64,000 nucleotides of DNA from Vibrio penaeicida (GTDB lineage: Bacteria > Pseudomonadota > Gammaproteobacteria > Enterobacterales > Vibrionaceae): the NCBI RefSeq assembly GCF_030689305.1, contig NZ_JAUYVM010000011.1, forward strand, positions 62,001 through 126,000, given 5' to 3'. The position numbers were made by a program, and so were the translations under genes. Every line of letters begins with the position of its first letter. The first letter of the stretch is position 1. The notes below the pieces were generated by a model. That model did not search any database, was not told the origin of the DNA, and saw only the letters and a program-made list of their open reading frames with translations. Below, in pieces: positions 1 through 7,936 of this stretch.

Positions 1-25
1 TGCGTGATGTGCGAGCTGGCTTCAT
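1..25 (-). CDS. SAM-dependent methyltransferase, YafS-like (N-terminal fragment)
   Basis: Only the first eight codons lie inside the window; read on the minus strand from an ATG they give MKPARTSR, preceded by a GGA-containing ribosome binding site. E. coli YafS, a class I SAM-dependent methyltransferase divergent from gloB, begins MKPAR, and the position here, divergent from gloB, is the same. The identification rests on these few residues plus gene order, so it is tentative. The rest of the gene lies left of the window. Confidence 0.45.
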
Positions 26-64
26 AATAATCCGTCTAAATATCTGGGGACTGGAGTTCCAAAT

Positions 65-823
65 ATGTTAACCATCAAAAGCATACCTGCATTTAGCGAC
101 AATTACATCTGGCTCATCCAAAATAACGATCAGCGTTGTGCGGTTGTCGACCCAGGCGATGCGTCTCCAGTATTGGAGCACCTAAAAACTCATGAGCTTG
201 AACTGGAAGCCATTCTAATTACACACCATCATGGCGATCACATTGGTGGTGTATCAGACCTCATAAGAGCTTTTCCAAATTGTAAAGTCGTCGGTCCAGC
301 CGATGAACCCATCCCTACCCTGACGACACCAGTTAAAGAAGGCGACCAAATCGAACTATTTGGAGAAAGGTTTCTCGTTTTAGATCTACCTGGACACACT
401 TTAGGTCATATTGGTTACGTCGGCGACGGTAAATTGTTCTGTGGTGACGTTTTGTTCGCCGCGGGTTGTGGTCGAATCTTTGAAGGCACCTTTGCTCAAA
501 TGTTTGAATCACTTAATAAACTGTCTGCTCTGGCTCAAGAAACCAAAGTGTATTGTGCCCACGAATACACTTCATCGAATGTTTCTTTTGCGCTCGCTGT
601 CGAACCTGATAGCCCTGAGCTCCATATCTATCGCGATGAAGTCAATCGTCTAAGAGCACAAAATTTACCAACTATCCCGACCACGATAAGCCAAGAAATG
701 CGGACAAACCCATTTCTTCGCTTTCAAGAGGAAAGTGTGATCAAGGCAGTGTCTCATCGCACTCAAGATACGTCACCACTTGCAGTCTTTTCGGCACTTC
801 GTGAGTGGAAGAACGAATTTTAA
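65..823 (+). CDS. gloB: Hydroxyacylglutathione hydrolase (glyoxalase II)
   Basis: Glyoxalase II hydrolyses S-lactoylglutathione to D-lactate and glutathione, the second step of cytosolic methylglyoxal detoxification. The 252-residue length matches the family (about 251). The N-terminal metallo-beta-lactamase domain shows the metal-binding THHHGDH motif at residues 53-59. The other expected ligands are visible: H111 in PGHT, D128 in CGDVLF and H166 in CAHEY. The C-terminal part carries the basic glutathione-binding helices. The ATG is preceded by a GGAG-type ribosome binding site. It is followed by mltD on the same strand after 71 bases, the arrangement known from E. coli and vibrios. Confidence 0.96.
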   Translation: MLTIKSIPAFSDNYIWLIQNNDQRCAVVDPGDASPVLEHLKTHELELEAILITHHHGDHIGGVSDLIRAFPNCKVVGPADEPIPTLTTPVKEGDQIELFGERFLVLDLPGHTLGHIGYVGDGKLFCGDVLFAAGCGRIFEGTFAQMFESLNKLSALAQETKVYCAHEYTSSNVSFALAVEPDSPELHIYRDEVNRLRAQNLPTIPTTISQEMRTNPFLRFQEESVIKAVSHRTQDTSPLAVFSALREWKNEF

Positions 824-894
824 CGATTTGATGCTTGTCACCTAGATAGGGAGACAAGTATTATCAGCAGCCATTTAATTAAAAGGCTGCATCA

Positions 895-2469
895 ATGAGA
901 GTACAGTACAGTTGGGTGTTGGCGTTATTTTTGACAGGTTGTCAGCTAACGTCGTCGGAAACACCCAATCAAACATCACCGGAAAGTAACCAAAAGGAAA
1001 CTAAGGTTACTTCTACTTCTACACCGTCGGCAAGCAAACCTGCTAGTAACACCACGGCAAAAGAAACACCGGTAGTCACTCCTCAAAGTCAGCTTGATGT
1101 TTGGCAACGAATCGCCATGCAGCTTGAAATGCCTATTCCAGACCATAAAACTGTCGATTACTATCGGACATGGTACCTAAAACACCCTCGACATTTACAA
1201 ACGGTCGCACAAAGAGCAGAACCTTTTCTATTTCTAATTACAGAAAAAATTGAAGAACGCGGCTTACCTTTGGAGCTCGCTCTGTTGCCCGTAGTCGAAA
1301 GCTCATTTGACCCATTTGCCTACTCTCATGGCAGTGCTGCGGGTTTATGGCAGTTTGTTCCAGCTACCGGAAAAATGTACGGACTAGAGCAAAACTATTG
1401 GTACGATGGTAGACGTGATGTTACTGAGGCTACCGATGCCGCTCTGAATTACCTCGAAAACTTAAATCGACGCTTTGAGGGTAACTGGAATCACGCCATT
1501 GCCGCATACAATAGTGGTGGTGGTAGAGTATCGAGTGCCATTCGAAAGAACAAGAAAGCCAACAAACCTATCGATTTCTTTTCACTGTCTCTACCGAAAG
1601 AAACTAGTGGATACGTACCTAAACTGCTTGCCCTAGCAGACATTGTCGCCAACCAAGAAAAATACGGCATCAATATCCCGGCTATTGCGAACCAACCGGT
1701 ACTGGCGCAAGTGAACCCAAAAGAACAATTGGATTTAGCCATTGCAGCAAATTATGCAGGCTTGAGTGTGGCTGAACTACAAGGCTATAACCCTGCTTAC
1801 AACCAGTGGGCAACGGCACCATCAGGACCGCACCATTTATTGATTCCCATTGAGAAAGTTGAGCAGTTCAACCAAAAAATATCGCAAAATCGCGGTAAAG
1901 GTATGAAATTGGTTCGCCACCAAGTGAAATCGGGTGACACTTTAAGCGTGCTCGCTAAAAAATACAGCACGACAACAAAAGTCATTCAAGCGGCGAACGA
2001 GCTTTCAAGCACGAGCATTTGGGTTGGTCAGAACCTGATGATTCCTACGTCGACAAAAAACGACACCATTTACGCGCTCAGTGCTGACAACCGATTAGCA
2101 AAAACACAGTCCAAAGCTCGTGGAAAATACAAATTTAGCCACACAGTCATATCAGGCGACAACCTTTGGTCTATTGCCAAAAAACACAAGGTTTCACATC
2201 AATCTCTCGCAAAGTGGAATGGTATGGGGCCACGCGATACATTGCGTATCGGTCAGAAACTGGTTGTTTGGAAAAACTCCAATGAAGGCGCAATCATCCG
2301 CCCAGTTTTCTATAAGGTACGCTCTGGCGACACCATCAGCGGCATTGCGTCCAAGTTCAAAGTAAAAACAGGCGATATCATGAAGTGGAACGACTTGAAT
2401 AAATCCAAATACTTACAGCCTGGTCAGAAGTTAAAGTTGTATGTTGACGTAACGAAGGTAAGTGCATGA
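895..2469 (+). CDS. mltD: Membrane-bound lytic murein transglycosylase D
   Basis: MltD cleaves the MurNAc-GlcNAc bond of peptidoglycan to give 1,6-anhydro ends and takes part in cell wall turnover from the inner face of the outer membrane. The protein begins with a lipoprotein signal with lipobox LTGC (C16), followed by a Ser/Thr/Pro-rich linker. An SLT domain covers about residues 80-240, with the catalytic glutamate E135 in VVESSFD and the AAGLWQF motif. Three LysM peptidoglycan-binding repeats follow at about 340-383, 412-458 and 472-517, each with a SGDT/SGDN core. Length 524 is longer than the 452-residue E. coli protein, which has two LysM repeats. The stop overlaps the next start. Confidence 0.95.
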   Translation: MRVQYSWVLALFLTGCQLTSSETPNQTSPESNQKETKVTSTSTPSASKPASNTTAKETPVVTPQSQLDVWQRIAMQLEMPIPDHKTVDYYRTWYLKHPRHLQTVAQRAEPFLFLITEKIEERGLPLELALLPVVESSFDPFAYSHGSAAGLWQFVPATGKMYGLEQNYWYDGRRDVTEATDAALNYLENLNRRFEGNWNHAIAAYNSGGGRVSSAIRKNKKANKPIDFFSLSLPKETSGYVPKLLALADIVANQEKYGINIPAIANQPVLAQVNPKEQLDLAIAANYAGLSVAELQGYNPAYNQWATAPSGPHHLLIPIEKVEQFNQKISQNRGKGMKLVRHQVKSGDTLSVLAKKYSTTTKVIQAANELSSTSIWVGQNLMIPTSTKNDTIYALSADNRLAKTQSKARGKYKFSHTVISGDNLWSIAKKHKVSHQSLAKWNGMGPRDTLRIGQKLVVWKNSNEGAIIRPVFYKVRSGDTISGIASKFKVKTGDIMKWNDLNKSKYLQPGQKLKLYVDVTKVSA

Positions 2470-3149
2470 CACCCTCTAAAAATTCATTGGTGATGTTGGT
2501 CGACATCTTCCGTTCACCAACTCAGTGCTTTGCTGCTCTTTATCAAAAAGGGATCTGGGGATGGCAACCTTTCATCGTTCTGCTGATTACACCGTTTCTG
2601 TTTTGGGGTGCCTACTTCGATATCGTCGATTTTGAATGGCTAAAGTCCGAGCTCATCGCCACCATGACCATTCCACTAGACCAGCAAGATTTGCTAAACA
2701 GCGACACGCTTTTAGCGGGTGAGGTGTTGCTCGATGTCATGGGTCGTATTTTTGCGGTTTTGCTTTTAGGTTTTTGGTTTTCATTAGCAACTAGGCAAAG
2801 CCAATACAAAATGGGTTATTGGAAGTGGGTAGCCGCAAGCTGTGTGATGCTTTTCCCCGCGGTTTTAGGGGATCTAGCAAGCTACATTAGCCTTTTAGTT
2901 AATCACGGGCACATAGTGAGTTACGCTGCAGATCTGAACAGTTTGAATGGGCTGATCAAGTTATCACCTGATCATAACTGGTATATCTTTACCAGCACCT
3001 TCCCATTATTACTACCTTGGTACATTGTACTGGGCTATGCCGCTCTAGGAGCTTGGACAGAGTTTGATAAAGGACAGGCACTAGCGATTGCTATCCTTCC
3101 GTGGTTATTATTCTTTTCTATGCTCGTCGGTATCGCTGCGTTTAACTAA
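2466..3149 (+). CDS. YIP1-family inner membrane protein
   Basis: A 227-residue integral membrane protein with about five hydrophobic segments (roughly residues 30-50, 85-105, 115-140, 175-195 and 205-225). The opening LVDIFRSPTQCFAAL and the layout match the bacterial YIP1 (DUF1282) family, whose members are polytopic and mostly of unknown function. It is translationally coupled to mltD: its ATG overlaps the mltD TGA as ATGA. This suggests co-expression with the lytic transglycosylase and perhaps an envelope role, but that is inference. Its 3' end overlaps the convergent EEP-family gene by 42 bases. Confidence 0.75.
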   Translation: MTPSKNSLVMLVDIFRSPTQCFAALYQKGIWGWQPFIVLLITPFLFWGAYFDIVDFEWLKSELIATMTIPLDQQDLLNSDTLLAGEVLLDVMGRIFAVLLLGFWFSLATRQSQYKMGYWKWVAASCVMLFPAVLGDLASYISLLVNHGHIVSYAADLNSLNGLIKLSPDHNWYIFTSTFPLLLPWYIVLGYAALGAWTEFDKGQALAIAILPWLLFFSMLVGIAAFN

Positions 3150-3980
3150 CTTAAACGTGACCAACATAGGATTGTGGTCAGAGGCGCCTGAAATGGGCGC
3201 CTCTGCTGTTTCTAGCGTTAATCCACGGTAATACACATGATCCAATGCCCACCCCGTAATAAACGCTAACCTTGCATCTGGTGAGAACTTTGCTTCAACC
3301 ATTTCCAATGCTGCCATTCTTTCTTTCAGCTCCAAGGTTCGTTCTTCGCTCCAAGTATTGAAATCACCAGCAATGATCATCGGCCCCTCGTGTGATTCAA
3401 CTGCCGCTTTCAAAGCGTCTATCTGCGCTTCAAACTCCGTTGTACCAATTGTGAAATTAACCGCATGAATGTTCACGACCGCAAGTGTTTGACCGTTAGA
3501 CAAAGGATAAGTGGAATATAAGGCTGATTTAGGCAATCTGAGCCATGGCTCTATTTGGGTATAAGCACACGCTTTTATGGGAAAGTTAGGGGCGAGATTC
3601 AAAACACCTGCACTGCTATCAAAAAGCTTAAAAGCGCTCACGTGGCTACTCGCCCAGCTATGTTTCGACAGCCATTGAATAAATTCAGCATTCAGGTTGG
3701 CTTCTTGCAATAGCACTAGATTCACATTTTCCGAAAAGCGGTCGAGTGCTTCAGACCACCCTTCTCGATTTTGTTTATAGACATTCCACACCAATAATCG
3801 AATTCTCTCATCGGAATCTAAAGGTGTAGTGTTCACATTGGTATAGCAATATTGGTCGGTACGCTGGCTGGTCGCATCGAGGGAAATGAGTATGGGCTTT
3901 TCCGGAACAGTGAACAAAATGGCATAAGTGCCCACTAAGCAAAAGCAGCCCGCAACCACACTGAGTAACCACTTCCTCAT
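3108..3980 (-). CDS. Endonuclease/exonuclease/phosphatase family protein
   Basis: A 290-residue protein with an N-terminal membrane segment (residues 5-25, WLLSVVAGCFCLVGTYAILF) followed by an extracytoplasmic EEP-fold domain. Visible fold motifs are LVWNVYKQNREG near the start, VLLQEAN (metal-binding Glu), VNIHAVNF, IAGDFNTW (catalytic GDFN) and SDHNPML (catalytic DH) near the end. The family includes phosphodiesterases acting on nucleic acids, phospholipids or phosphoinositides; the substrate cannot be told from sequence. The single N-terminal segment suggests an anchored or secreted enzyme facing the periplasm. The stop lies inside the convergent YIP1 gene. Confidence 0.8.
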   Translation of the reverse strand: MRKWLLSVVAGCFCLVGTYAILFTVPEKPILISLDATSQRTDQYCYTNVNTTPLDSDERIRLLVWNVYKQNREGWSEALDRFSENVNLVLLQEANLNAEFIQWLSKHSWASSHVSAFKLFDSSAGVLNLAPNFPIKACAYTQIEPWLRLPKSALYSTYPLSNGQTLAVVNIHAVNFTIGTTEFEAQIDALKAAVESHEGPMIIAGDFNTWSEERTLELKERMAALEMVEAKFSPDARLAFITGWALDHVYYRGLTLETAEAPISGASDHNPMLVTFKLVKRSDTDEHRKE

Positions 3981-4013
3981 GTATTCTCCTAAAACCTAAC
4001 GCGACTAAGCTTC

Positions 4014-4041
4014 AAACAAAAATGGAGCCGAAGCTCCATTT
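4014..4041 (-). terminator. Rho-independent terminator of glnB
   Basis: On the minus strand AAATGGAGC, loop TTCG and GCTCCATTT are followed by a T-rich tract, 20 bases past the glnB stop. It has the classic UUCG tetraloop. Confidence 0.85.
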
Positions 4042-4060
4042 CTTTAATACTAATTTTGGT

Positions 4061-4399
4061 TTAGATAGCGTCTTCGTCTTCTTCACCAGTACGAATACGT
4101 ACAATACGCTCAATATCCGTGATGAAAATTTTACCGTCACCGATTTTACCCGTCTGCGCCGTTTCGATAATGGTATCAACACACTGATCTGCAACGTCTT
4201 CTGAGACAACTATTTCTAGCTTTACTTTAGGCAGAAAATCAACCATATATTCCGCGCCTCGGTACAGCTCGGTGTGACCTTTTTGACGACCAAATCCTTT
4301 TACTTCAGATACAGTCATACCTGTGATACCGACTTCAGCCAGAGCTTCACGAACGTCATCCAACTTGAATGGCTTAATGATTGCTTCTATTTTTTTCAT
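4061..4399 (-). CDS. glnB: Nitrogen regulatory protein P-II
   Basis: GlnB is the trimeric P-II signal protein that senses 2-oxoglutarate and ATP/ADP and, according to its uridylylation state, controls NtrB and glutamine synthetase adenylylation. The 112 residues are nearly identical to enterobacterial and Vibrio GlnB. The T-loop holds the uridylylation site Y51 (RGAEY), and the B-loop reads TGKIGDGKIF. The ATG at 4399 is chosen because it gives the invariant start MKKIEAIIKPF; an in-frame ATG 14 codons upstream is not conserved. The modifying enzyme GlnD is encoded at 27725 in this window. A terminator follows, so the gene is probably monocistronic. Confidence 0.96.
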   Translation of the reverse strand: MKKIEAIIKPFKLDDVREALAEVGITGMTVSEVKGFGRQKGHTELYRGAEYMVDFLPKVKLEIVVSEDVADQCVDTIIETAQTGKIGDGKIFITDIERIVRIRTGEEDEDAI

Positions 4400-4432
4400 T
4401 GTCTTCCCTTCACGTATTCGTTTACAGATCAT

Positions 4433-4456
4433 TATACCCAAGTGATTTCAAGATGC
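4433..4456. repeat. Single end of the TATACCCAAG repeat family
   Basis: TATACCCAAGTGATTTCAAGATGC matches the terminal inverted repeats of the element at 41996-42261 (about 22 of 24 bases). No partner end is visible nearby, so this looks like a solo or decayed end, 34 bases upstream of the glnB start. Confidence 0.7.
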
Positions 4457-4514
4457 TACGTTCTGCCACCCACGCTTAGCTCTATGCCACTAAAATTTAG
4501 CTGTAAGCAAAAGT

Positions 4515-4889
4515 CTAAGCAGCGTCCATTTTCTGCATTAATCCCCAAGCAGCAAATAAGAATACGCCTATGTTTACCAACATGAGAACAAAATCTTGGA
4601 ATAACAGCCCACTACCATCAAACGACAGCACACCCGAAAACAGTGTTAGCGAGGGAATAAAGAAGAGAACAGGCAGATAACCCCAAGTTCTTTGACGCCA
4701 TAACCCAACAACAGCAAGCAGCCCGCTAATATAGGTTAGTGCCATTATGGTCGCTGGAATCAGCTTGAGTACAGTTTGGGAAAGAGCTTGAGTTAGGATA
4801 GGTGAATGAAAAGCTAAATAGCCAATAAGAATCAGCGCGATAATGCGTTCTGTCGAAATGCGCTTTTGTCCTGACGAATTCACATTCAT
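4515..4889 (-). CDS. Small four-helix membrane protein, function unknown
   Basis: A 124-residue protein that I do not recognise. After a short polar N-terminus (MNVNSSGQKRIS) it has about four hydrophobic stretches: residues 14-33, 43-65, 70-90 and 97-118. This suggests an inner membrane protein with both ends in the cytoplasm. A start near AACAAGGAGTGTTGCC gives a strong ribosome binding site, supporting that it is a real gene. It sits alone between glnB and a cytochrome c gene, and the flanks give no functional clue. Confidence 0.6.
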   Translation of the reverse strand: MNVNSSGQKRISTERIIALILIGYLAFHSPILTQALSQTVLKLIPATIMALTYISGLLAVVGLWRQRTWGYLPVLFFIPSLTLFSGVLSFDGSGLLFQDFVLMLVNIGVFLFAAWGLMQKMDAA

Positions 4890-5060
4890 GGCAACACTCC
4901 TTGTTGTCCGTTATTGTCTTTCGATAGTAACCTTTATGTCCGTATAGTTTGATACCATCTCATTTCAGTGTAGTTGGAAATGAGCTCCTTACAATAGATT
5001 GAGAAAATATAGTGACTTTCTATTGCTTACCTTTATTTATACCTTTTCTTTTATTAATAA

Positions 5061-5098
5061 AAATAAAAATGCCCAGTATTGAAGTCAGTACTGGGCAT
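5061..5098 (-). terminator. Terminator of the cytochrome c gene
   Basis: On the minus strand a 10-bp stem (ATGCCCAGTA/TACTGGGCAT) with a 10-base loop runs into TTTTATTTTT, 26 bases after the cytochrome stop. Confidence 0.85.
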
Positions 5099-5123
5099 AA
5101 GATCACATTATCGTGTTCGAGTT

Positions 5124-5438
5124 TCATTTAAGGCTCGAAAAGTAAGCAGCCAAGTTATCAATATCCTGATCACTAAGCCCCATTGCTTGCGCAGACATTA
5201 CTGCCGCCAAGCCGCCAGTGCGTTGATTTGCTTTATACGCTTTTAGAGAACTGACTAAATATTTCTCGTTCTGACCTTTCAAATTCGGATAACCATCAAT
5301 TGCTGCAATACCATCCGCACCATGACAAGCAGCACACACCGCCGCTTTAGCTTTCCCAGCATTCGCATCTCCTGCGACACTGGCACCACTAAACACCATT
5401 GCGAATGCCATTGCACATCCTATTGTTACTTTTCTCAT
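5124..5438 (-). CDS. Periplasmic class I cytochrome c
   Basis: A 104-residue single-heme c-type cytochrome. An N-terminal signal peptide (about residues 1-22, ending ASVAG) exports it to the periplasm. The heme-binding motif CAACH is at 35-39, and the axial methionine is probably M81 or M86 before the conserved helix LSDQDIDNLAAYFSSL. Size and pattern fit small soluble electron carriers of the c5/c553 group, which pass electrons to terminal oxidases or peroxidases. The partner is not visible here. It has its own terminator and is probably transcribed alone. Confidence 0.88.
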   Translation of the reverse strand: MRKVTIGCAMAFAMVFSGASVAGDANAGKAKAAVCAACHGADGIAAIDGYPNLKGQNEKYLVSSLKAYKANQRTGGLAAVMSAQAMGLSDQDIDNLAAYFSSLK

Positions 5439-5496
5439 TGCTTCACCATGTATTTATTAGGGTTATAATTTCCGTTAATTGTGGCACATTTTTAGA

Positions 5497-6834
5497 TCAA
5501 CTGATCCAAACAAGTTCACAATCCGAAGCATTAAATCCTTGAGTAACAAATAGATTGGCAACAGCAGCAACTTTATCATCGTACATTACAATAGGTATCT
5601 GCCTGCGCTTCCAACTAGGCACGCCATACTCCTGAAAGAGCTTTTTAAGTTTTCGGCTGCCATTTCGACCCACAGGCTTGGCGCTGAGCCCTTGAGGACA
5701 GAAGTGTACTGTCACTTTTTCTGATGAAAGAGGAAGGCGCAGTAATAGCGAGTGTACTGAAACTGAGTTGCTCAGTGATGTATTCAGACCGCTCGTACCC
5801 AATGTTAATTCACCAAGGGCATAGGGGAGAAGCAACGTCTTCCCAACGATTAGTTCTTCACACCAATCAGAGAGATCTTGCTCGGGAGACACTAGATAAA
5901 GGCGATGGTCATATCGGCGTATTTCTCCAGATGGCAAAGACAAGCTTGGGTTAGCATCTCTTTGACTGCACGCCACATTTTCCCAGATGACCTGCAATTG
6001 CTTTCTTGATGGCATTTTGGCGCCGGAATACTCAAGCCACATTCGGATCAATTGCGCTCTGGCGAGCTCACTCTGTTCAGAAAGCATGGAAATGCTTAAG
6101 CTACCGTCATGAAACAGAGCATCCGATAGATTCTGGCTCAAGAGCTCTTCAATGAGATTTTGTTGATCGGCGCATAATTGAGCACTTCGCTGAACAGATT
6201 TTTCAAAACCAGACCAGCGGTTAGCAAGCTCAGGGACAACTCGGTGGCGTAAGAAGTTGCGATCAAATTGAGTGTCATCGTTGCTTTCATCATGATTCCA
6301 ACTCAGCTTGTGTTCGAGGGCATACTGTTCGATATCTTGGCGAGAAACACTGAGTAGAGGACGTAAAATCTCCCCTTCTCCAAATGAAGCAATGCGCGGC
6401 ATACCTGATAAACCTTTGGGACCACTTCCTCGTTTTAAGGCCAGCAGAAACGTTTCCGTTTGATCGCTCATATGCTGCCCCGTTAACAGAACATCATCAG
6501 GACCGACGTATCGACGAAGAACGTCATACCTTGCTTCGCGTGCCAGCTCCTCAACACTCCTTCCTGATTCAATATCTAACACAACTCTTTCAGAAAAAAA
6601 TGGAACGTTGGCTTTTTCACACCAAGCCTGACAATTTTTTTGCCAATCATCAGCGTTGCTGCTCAAGCCATGATGGATATGAACAGCTTTGGTTTTGATG
6701 TGATGAGATTCAGCCATATGGCTCAGTAGATACAGCAGCACGCGTGAGTCCATACCACCGCTTAAGGCGAGGACAATCGTTGTCTCAGGTGAGGTATGTT
6801 TCAGTATTTGATGGTTGAATTCGTTTTGTAACAC
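5497..6834 (-). CDS. tilS: tRNA(Ile)-lysidine synthetase
   Basis: TilS ligates lysine to C34 of the CAU-anticodon tRNA(Ile) using ATP, changing both its codon specificity and its charging identity; it is essential. The 445-residue protein has the N-type PP-loop SGGMDS at 25-30, the HHGL motif typical of TilS at about 54, and GQHMSDQTET further on. It ends with the C-terminal TilS domain (PVGRNGSRKLKKLFQE, then PSWKRRQIPI). The length fits the long proteobacterial form. It follows accA on the same strand, separated by a terminator-like hairpin. Confidence 0.95.
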   Translation of the reverse strand: MLQNEFNHQILKHTSPETTIVLALSGGMDSRVLLYLLSHMAESHHIKTKAVHIHHGLSSNADDWQKNCQAWCEKANVPFFSERVVLDIESGRSVEELAREARYDVLRRYVGPDDVLLTGQHMSDQTETFLLALKRGSGPKGLSGMPRIASFGEGEILRPLLSVSRQDIEQYALEHKLSWNHDESNDDTQFDRNFLRHRVVPELANRWSGFEKSVQRSAQLCADQQNLIEELLSQNLSDALFHDGSLSISMLSEQSELARAQLIRMWLEYSGAKMPSRKQLQVIWENVACSQRDANPSLSLPSGEIRRYDHRLYLVSPEQDLSDWCEELIVGKTLLLPYALGELTLGTSGLNTSLSNSVSVHSLLLRLPLSSEKVTVHFCPQGLSAKPVGRNGSRKLKKLFQEYGVPSWKRRQIPIVMYDDKVAAVANLFVTQGFNASDCELVWIS

Positions 6835-6844
6835 GTTTGTCCCA

Positions 6845-6872
6845 ATAAAAAAGCGAGCCTAATGCTCGCTTT
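6845..6872 (-). terminator. Terminator after accA
   Basis: Minus-strand hairpin AAAGCGAGC / GCTCGCTTT with a five-base loop, followed by TTTTATT. It lies between accA and tilS, so tilS must be reached by read-through or its own promoter. Confidence 0.75.
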
Positions 6873-6932
6873 ATTCTACCTTAATCTGCTAACTAGCAGT
6901 AATTATGGGTTATTAACCAGTAACCGTAGCTC

Positions 6933-7892
6933 TTAACAATAACCATAGCTCATTAAGCGTTGGTAACGACGCTCAAGTAGCGTTTCTTCATCAAGGTGGT
7001 CAAGCTCATCAAGTTGCTTAACAAGCATCGCCTTCATGTTTTCAGCCATTTTTAATTTATCGCGGTGTGCGCCACCTAAAGGCTCTTCGATGATCTCATC
7101 GATCAACTTCAATTCCTTCAGACGAGGTGCAACAAGACCCATTGCTTCTGCTGCCTGAGGCGCTTTATCTGAATCACGCCATAAGATAGAAGCACAGCCT
7201 TCTGGAGAAATAACAGCGTATGTTGAGTATTGAAGCATGTTCACATAGTCACCAACACCAATAGCCAATGCACCACCAGAACCGCCTTCACCCACAACGT
7301 TACAAATGACGGGTACTTTAAGACCGGACATCACTTTTAGGTTTTTAGCGATAGCTTCTGATTGCCCGCGCTCTTCAGCGCCAACACCTGGGTATGCACC
7401 CGCGGTATCGATAAACGTGATGATTGGCATTTTGAAGCGCTCTGCTGTTTCCATAAGGCGAAGTGCCTTACGGTAACCTTCAGGCTTTGGCATACCAAAG
7501 TTACGGATCACCTTTTCTTTGGTCTCACGCCCTTTTTGATGACCAATGATCATCACTGGACGTCCTTCTAAACGAGCGATACCACCAACGATGGCTTTAT
7601 CATCTGCATAAGCGCGGTCACCAGCAAGCTCATCAAACTCTGTAAATACGTTTTCCACGTAATCCAGTGTATAAGGGCGCTGAGGGTGACGAGCTAGCTG
7701 AGCTACCTGCCATGCACCTAGATCACTGAAGATTTTCTTTTTCAGTTCTAAACTTTTGTCTTCAAGTTGTTTGATTTCTTTATCTAGATCAACTGAAGCA
7801 TCCCCGCCATGACGAGATACGTCACGTAATGCTTCAATTTTTGCTTCCAGTTCAGCGATAGGCTTTTCAAATTCAAGAAAGTTTAGGCTCAT
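6933..7892 (-). CDS. accA: Acetyl-CoA carboxylase carboxyltransferase subunit alpha
   Basis: AccA, with AccD, transfers the carboxyl group from carboxybiotin to acetyl-CoA, making malonyl-CoA for fatty acid synthesis. The 319 residues match E. coli AccA in length. The opening MSLNFLEFEKPIAELE is typical and is followed by a coiled region. The crotonase-like carboxyltransferase core has the oxyanion-hole glycines in GEGGSGGALAIG and the TFIDTAGAYPG motif. It lies 44 bases downstream of dnaE in the same direction, the same neighbourhood as in E. coli. Confidence 0.97.
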   Translation of the reverse strand: MSLNFLEFEKPIAELEAKIEALRDVSRHGGDASVDLDKEIKQLEDKSLELKKKIFSDLGAWQVAQLARHPQRPYTLDYVENVFTEFDELAGDRAYADDKAIVGGIARLEGRPVMIIGHQKGRETKEKVIRNFGMPKPEGYRKALRLMETAERFKMPIITFIDTAGAYPGVGAEERGQSEAIAKNLKVMSGLKVPVICNVVGEGGSGGALAIGVGDYVNMLQYSTYAVISPEGCASILWRDSDKAPQAAEAMGLVAPRLKELKLIDEIIEEPLGGAHRDKLKMAENMKAMLVKQLDELDHLDEETLLERRYQRLMSYGYC

Positions 7893-7936
7893 CTATGAAT
7901 CCTTATTGGTCAACTGCGTACCATTTCGCAGCTGAA

